This document shows, piece after piece, positions 12,199 to 16,145 of a DNA stretch of 16,145 nucleotides (positions are counted from its first letter, which is position 1; every line of letters begins with the position of its first letter). This stretch comes from Phycisphaerales bacterium UBA1161 (GTDB taxonomy: Bacteria > Planctomycetota > Phycisphaerae > Tepidisphaerales > Tepidisphaeraceae), in NCBI GenBank assembly GCA_002311745.1, contig DBZL01000033.1, forward strand, positions 86,051 to 102,195, given 5' to 3'. A model generated the notes under the pieces. That model was not told the DNA's origin. It saw only the letters and a list, made by a program, of their open reading frames with translations, and ran no database searches. Both the position numbers and the translations under genes were made by a program.

Positions 12199-13284
12199 AT
12201 GTCATCCAAGCCACGCGTCCTCACCGGCGACACGCCCACGGGAAAACTGCACCTGGGACACTGGGTGGGCAGCCTGGAAAACCGCCTGGCCCTGCAGGAT
12301 CAGTACGACTGTTATTTCTTGATCGCCAACAAGCACGCCTTCACCACGCGGGCCGATCAGCCGGCCGACATCCGCCAATCCGTCCTCGACATCGCCACCG
12401 ATTACCTGGCCGCGGGCATCGATCCCAACCAAAGCGCCATCTTCGTCCAAAGCGAAGTGCCGGCCATCGACGAGCTGACGTTTTTCTTCGCCATGCTGTT
12501 GCCGTTCAATCGCGTGATGCGCAACCCGACGCTGAAGGACGAAATCCGCGACAAGGACCTGGGGGACAACTACCCGTTCGGGTTCCCGCTGTACGCGGTG
12601 GGCCAATGCGCCGACATCCTGGCGTTTCGCCCGGCCCTGGTGCCCGTGGGCGAGGACCAGCTTCCGCACCTGGAAATGTCGCGCGAGGTCGCCCGGCGTT
12701 TCGACCAGATGTACTGCGGCGTCGATCCGCACACGCAGGACGAGAATTACGTCGCCGCCGGCGGCCTTTTCCCGATCTTTCAGCCGTTGCTGGGGCGCGT
12801 GCGCCGCCTGGTCGGCACCGGCGGCCCGGCCCCGGGCGGAGAGCTGCTCAAGATGAGCAAGTCGCTGAACAACGCCATCTTCCTCTGTGACGATGCCGAC
12901 ACCGTCCAGAAAAAAGTCATGGGCATGTACACCGATCCCAAGCGCGTACGGGCGACCGATCCCGGCACGGTCCAGAACAACCCGCTGTGGATCTTTCACG
13001 AGACCTTCAACCCGGACAAGGCGTGGGTCGCTCAGCAGGAAGAGGCGTACCGGGCCGGGAAGGTCGGCGACGTCGCCATCAAGCGCAAGCTGGTCGAGGT
13101 GCTGAACACCATTCTGGAACCGATCCGCCAGCGGCGAAAAAATTACGAGCAGCGCCCCGACGACGTGCTGGGCGCCCTGCGGGCCGGCACCATTGCCGCC
13201 AATGCCGTGGCCGAAGAGACGCTGCAATTGGCCAAGCAGGCGATGAAGCAGGATTATTTCCCGCGATCGTTGGCGTTGCGGTAG
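12199..13284 (+). CDS. trpS: Tryptophan-tRNA ligase
   Basis: This class I aminoacyl-tRNA synthetase charges tRNA-Trp in the cytoplasm. The 361-aa product has the HIGH-equivalent in TPTGKLHLGHWVGS (12-25), GEDQLPHLE (151-159) in the tryptophan pocket region, and KMSKS in LLKMSKSLNN (216-225). A helical C-terminal domain follows. The length is in the usual bacterial range (about 330-360). The start is the ATG at 12199, and the first motif begins about 10 residues in, as usual. It is convergent with the GT41 gene at 13315, with a 30-bp gap holding a perfect hairpin. Confidence 0.96.
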   Translation: MSSKPRVLTGDTPTGKLHLGHWVGSLENRLALQDQYDCYFLIANKHAFTTRADQPADIRQSVLDIATDYLAAGIDPNQSAIFVQSEVPAIDELTFFFAMLLPFNRVMRNPTLKDEIRDKDLGDNYPFGFPLYAVGQCADILAFRPALVPVGEDQLPHLEMSREVARRFDQMYCGVDPHTQDENYVAAGGLFPIFQPLLGRVRRLVGTGGPAPGGELLKMSKSLNNAIFLCDDADTVQKKVMGMYTDPKRVRATDPGTVQNNPLWIFHETFNPDKAWVAQQEEAYRAGKVGDVAIKRKLVEVLNTILEPIRQRRKNYEQRPDDVLGALRAGTIAANAVAEETLQLAKQAMKQDYFPRSLALR

Positions 13285-13294
13285 TCCGTTTAGC

Positions 13295-13312
13295 CGCGTC
13301 GCTTGCGACGCG
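13295..13312. terminator. Perfect hairpin between convergent trpS and GT41 genes
   Basis: CGCGTCGC (13295-13302) and GCGACGCG (13305-13312) form an 8-bp stem with a TT tip (a C-TT-G tetraloop in practice). It fills the gap between two convergent stops, 13284 and 13315. There is no T-tract on either side, so it may slow polymerase or protect both 3' ends rather than act as a classical intrinsic terminator. Confidence 0.45.
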
Positions 13313-13314
13313 CG

Positions 13315-15288
13315 TTAGAACCGCGTCGCGCACCAGGTGCGCCACATCTGCCGATACGCCGCTTCCAAGTCGCGGGTAAAGCCGGCCGCATCCATCAGCG
13401 GGGATTGCTCGATCCGCCGCCGAAGGCCCGCTCGCAGTTCCACCAGACGTGGCAGGTCCGCAGCCAGGCTTGCGGCGATGTCGATGTACTGCTCGACATT
13501 TTGGGCAATGAGCTGCGGCAGACCCAGATTGCTCAAGATGCTCACGCCGCCGCGGCTCACCGCGGTGCTTCCCCCCAGCGTGACCAACGGCACACCCATC
13601 CACAGCGAATCCAAACTGGTCGTGTGGCCCGGATAGGGAAACGGGTCCAGGCCGATGTCCTGCCGGCTGCACAGGCTAACGTACTGGTCCCACGCCAGCC
13701 GGCCGGTCAATTCCACCCGCTGCGGCCCAACGCCCCATTGGGACAGAATCTGTTGCACCCGAGCAGACGCCCCGCCAGCCGGGCAACGCAGAATGAGCCG
13801 GGAATCCTTCACCTCGGATAGGAGCCGCCCCCAGCACTGCAACACCTGCGTCGTCACCTTGCAGAAATTGTTCAAGCTCCCGAAGGTCACGTACCCGTTG
13901 CGCAATGCCGGCAACGGCTCCACCGGCTCCTCTTGGCCGCTCCATCTCCAGCACAGGTACGTCTTGGGCAGGCGGATCGACTGCTCGCTGTAGTACGGGC
14001 ATTGGATGCCTGGCGGGTCCAAATACGGATCGGTCAAACGGTAATCGATCGTGCTCAGACCCGTGGTGCTGGGATAGCCCAGATACGTCACCTGCACCGG
14101 AGCCGGCTTGCAGGCGAAAACCAGCAGCCGGTTGTGGGCCATGTGCAAAGACAGATCAACCAGAACGTCGATCTGCTGCTGGCGGATCAACTCCACGACC
14201 TGGGCATCGGATGAGCCAAAGATCGGATGCCACTGGTCCACTTTGCTCTGGATGCGCTGGGTGAGCGCGTCCGGCGTCGGGACGTTGCTAAAACCGGCGA
14301 TCTCAAACTGCCGACGGTCGTGCTGTTCCAGGATCGGCTCCAGGGCCAGGCCGACCGGATGGCTGCGAAAATCGCCCGATACGTAGCCGATGCGCAGCCG
14401 CCGATCCGGCGATGGATCGTTCCGATGCGGTGCTATCCCGCCCTCGGGCGGTCCAGCGTGCCCCTGCGCCCATGCCCGGTGCGCCTCAAATAAAGTTCGC
14501 GCATCGGCATCAGGTTGAAAATGCATGGTGAACAGCCGATTGCTGTGCGCCGCCGCAAAGTTCGGTCGAATCGCCAACGCCTGCTCGTAGCACTTCAGGG
14601 CTTGCTCAACCTCCCCAACGTCCTTCAGAGCACCGGCCAGATTGTTCATCGCTTCGACATAAGTCGGTCGCAGGGATATGGCCTGCCGGTAGGTGGCGAT
14701 CGTTTCATCCAGCCGCCCCAGGCAACGCAAGGCGCTGGCCCAACCGAAAAAAACTTCGGGAAAATCAGGACGCGCCGCCGCCGCCCGACGATAGGCATCA
14801 ATTGCCGGCTCGAATTCACCCTTGGCCTGCAGGGCGTCGCCCAGTCCGTGCAAAGCATCAGCGTCGTCCGGACGCTGCTCCACCACCCGACGCAGCAGGG
14901 CGATCGCTCCGTCGAACTCCTTATTTTTTAACAGCGCCGCCGCCAGGCAATGGCACGCTTCCACATAGTCCGGCTTCAAGTCAATCGCCCGGCGCAACGC
15001 GGCCACCCCTTCGACGCCGCGGCCCAGGCTCGTCAAAACCACCCCGTGGTGGTAATGACACTCCGGAGCCGTAGGATTCAGGGCCAGGGATCGTTCAATG
15101 AGCTCCAGGGCGGCCCTGGGATCGCCACGCTGCAACGCCAGCACCCCCAGCATCTGCAGGGCGTCGGCGTCCTCCGGTTGGCGAAGCAGAATCTGGCGGT
15201 AGAGATTTTCCGCTTCGTCCAGTTCGCCCGCTTCGTGCCGGCTCACCGCCGCTTCCAGAATCTCCTCGACCGACATCTCTGCCGCCAT
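13315..15288 (-). CDS. TPR-repeat O-GlcNAc-transferase-like glycosyltransferase (GT41/SPINDLY type)
   Basis: The 657-aa product has seven consecutive 34-residue tetratricopeptide repeats (about 5-244) and a C-terminal GT41 catalytic domain (about 295-655), as in O-GlcNAc transferase and SPINDLY. Family landmarks are RIGYVSGDFRSHPVG (299-313), with the conserved His310; LSLHMAHNRLLVFACKPAPV (379-398); TYLGYPSTTGL (401-411); FGSLNNFCKV, with Lys477 matching the UDP-contact Lys; and DPFPYPGHTTSLDSLWMGVP (548-567). The TPRs bind protein substrates. The likely reaction is transfer of a nucleotide-sugar donor's sugar to Ser/Thr of proteins in the cytoplasm, but donor and targets are unknown. AAGGAT 8 nt before the ATG is a clear ribosome site. 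The upstream GT41 paralogue ends 11 bp before this start, so the two are one operon. Confidence 0.92.
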   Translation of the reverse strand: MAAEMSVEEILEAAVSRHEAGELDEAENLYRQILLRQPEDADALQMLGVLALQRGDPRAALELIERSLALNPTAPECHYHHGVVLTSLGRGVEGVAALRRAIDLKPDYVEACHCLAAALLKNKEFDGAIALLRRVVEQRPDDADALHGLGDALQAKGEFEPAIDAYRRAAAARPDFPEVFFGWASALRCLGRLDETIATYRQAISLRPTYVEAMNNLAGALKDVGEVEQALKCYEQALAIRPNFAAAHSNRLFTMHFQPDADARTLFEAHRAWAQGHAGPPEGGIAPHRNDPSPDRRLRIGYVSGDFRSHPVGLALEPILEQHDRRQFEIAGFSNVPTPDALTQRIQSKVDQWHPIFGSSDAQVVELIRQQQIDVLVDLSLHMAHNRLLVFACKPAPVQVTYLGYPSTTGLSTIDYRLTDPYLDPPGIQCPYYSEQSIRLPKTYLCWRWSGQEEPVEPLPALRNGYVTFGSLNNFCKVTTQVLQCWGRLLSEVKDSRLILRCPAGGASARVQQILSQWGVGPQRVELTGRLAWDQYVSLCSRQDIGLDPFPYPGHTTSLDSLWMGVPLVTLGGSTAVSRGGVSILSNLGLPQLIAQNVEQYIDIAASLAADLPRLVELRAGLRRRIEQSPLMDAAGFTRDLEAAYRQMWRTWCATRF

Positions 15289-15299
15289 CGCTGATCCTT

Positions 15300-16145
15300 C
15301 TAAGCTTTGCTCTTACACCATCGCCGCCACATCTCGCGATAGGCGGATTCCACGTCTTTGGCAAATCGCCCCGCGTCCATCAGGGGCGATCGCTGCATCC
15401 GTGCCCGCAAGCCGCTGCGCAGCTCCGCCAAACGCCGCGGATCGCCGGCCAGAGCCGCCGCGATCTCGACGTACTGCTCGACGCTCTGGGCGACCAACTC
15501 GCCAAAACCGACGTTGCTGAGGATGCTCACCCCCCCGCGTCCCACCGCCGTCGCCCCGGCCAGCGTCACCACCGGCACGCCCATCCACAGCGCATCGCAC
15601 GTCGTCGTCCCGCCGCAAAAAGGAAACGGGTCCAGGGCGATGTCGATACGCCGGTATTGCTCGAAATACGCAGCCGTCGGCGCCGCCGACACCAGCGTCA
15701 GACGATCCGCATCGAGCCCCGCCGCAGTCAATTCCCCAGCCAGCCGATCGCGATGACTCCCAAACGGACAGTACACCACCAGGCCGCTGCCCGGCACCGC
15801 TTGCAGCAGCCGACGCCACGCCCGCCACGTCCCCGGCGACACCTTGCAGTAGTTGTTGAAGCACCCGAAGGTCACCCGGCCGCTCGCCAGCGCCGGCGGC
15901 TGGCCAACCTCGATCTCGGCGATGCACGGCTCATAGCACCAGTACGTCCGCAAGCGCACCGATTTCTCGCTATAGGCGCTTTCGTCCATGCCCGGCGGAT
16001 CGAGATATGGATCGGTCAAGCGATAGTCCATCGTTTCCAGGCCGCTGGTCCCGCAATACGCCAGATACGTCACCTGCACCGGCGCCGGCTTGCGGGCGAA
16101 CACCAGCAGCCGATTGCCGCCGGTGTGCAGCGACAAATCCACCAG
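15300..16145 (-). CDS. Second TPR/GT41 O-GlcNAc-transferase-like protein, C-terminal part (truncated by window edge)
   Basis: The last 281 residues of a protein paralogous to its neighbour are visible; the 5' end lies beyond 16145. It starts in the equivalent of residue 377 of the neighbour (LVDLSLHTGGNRLLVF) and continues through PAPVQVTYLAYCGTSGL, FGCFNNYCKVSP (conserved Lys), and ALDPFPFCGGTTTCDALWMG, to the same C-terminal helices. The neighbour's GHTT is GGTTT here, a variant I also associate with bacterial SPINDLY-type homologues, so it may be functional. The two proteins share long blocks at the end (for example GGVSILSN), which points to tandem duplication. The missing part should contain TPRs and the first half of the GT domain. 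Confidence 0.9.
   Translation of the reverse strand: MVDLSLHTGGNRLLVFARKPAPVQVTYLAYCGTSGLETMDYRLTDPYLDPPGMDESAYSEKSVRLRTYWCYEPCIAEIEVGQPPALASGRVTFGCFNNYCKVSPGTWRAWRRLLQAVPGSGLVVYCPFGSHRDRLAGELTAAGLDADRLTLVSAAPTAAYFEQYRRIDIALDPFPFCGGTTTCDALWMGVPVVTLAGATAVGRGGVSILSNVGFGELVAQSVEQYVEIAAALAGDPRRLAELRSGLRARMQRSPLMDAGRFAKDVESAYREMWRRWCKSKA

Overview
The window is GC-rich chromosomal DNA from a bacterium, with about a dozen ordinary housekeeping and cell-envelope genes packed on both strands. No rRNA, tRNA, CRISPR array, transposase or integrase was seen. The best taxonomic guess is Planctomycetota, possibly Phycisphaerae-like. This rests on the combination of TPR/GT41 glycosyltransferases in tandem, a CobA-HemD fusion, a GlmU-like protein with a degenerate N-terminus, a TatC with a large periplasmic-loop insertion, and intergenic heptad repeats. 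It is inference, not proof.

Layout. 1-107: heptad-repeat DNA. 108-1594 (-): an FkbM methyltransferase followed by aat (leucyl/phenylalanyl-tRNA-protein transferase). 1734-2843 (+): a PA0069-type radical SAM protein, convergent with 2860-3810 (-), a membrane-anchored alpha/beta hydrolase. 3817-3940: a second heptad-repeat element. 4030-4410 (+): a small LysM lipoprotein with a strong intrinsic terminator. 4460-4586: a truncated copy of the 3' end of tatC. 4644-6458 (+): a two-gene operon of lower GC content. 6565-7908 (-): intact tatC preceded by a PilZ-domain gene. 8026-10472 (+): cobA-hemD fusion and a panE-type reductase, coupled by ATGA. 10624-10836 (+): a small hypothetical membrane protein. 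10922-12154 (+): a GlmU-like sugar nucleotidyltransferase homologue. 12199-13284 (+): trpS. 13315-16145 (-): two tandem TPR/O-GlcNAc-transferase-like (GT41) genes, the upstream one cut by the window edge.

The most striking region is 4460-6688. About 100 bp of the tatC 3' end is present twice, in direct orientation, 2,102 bp apart, with four mismatches. The intact tatC carries one copy; the other is a stump that still has its own in-frame C-terminal tail and stop codon, beside the LysM terminator. Two of the four differences are silent in the TatC frame. This is what is expected if a segment entered at the tatC 3' end and restored the gene with a slightly diverged end. The segment carries two genes behind a near-consensus promoter at the edge of the repeat. 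One encodes a 351-aa Cys-cluster protein with distant resemblance to queuosine-salvage/HhH-GPD-type N-glycosylases; the other encodes a roughly 7-TM membrane protein. They are the best candidate here for an undescribed two-gene system; their function is unknown.

A second pattern is regulatory. Four genes without a Shine-Dalgarno sequence (alpha/beta hydrolase, tatC, GlmU-like, trpS) each have a 5/6 match to TATAAT exactly 6 or 7 nt before the ATG, which predicts leaderless mRNAs.
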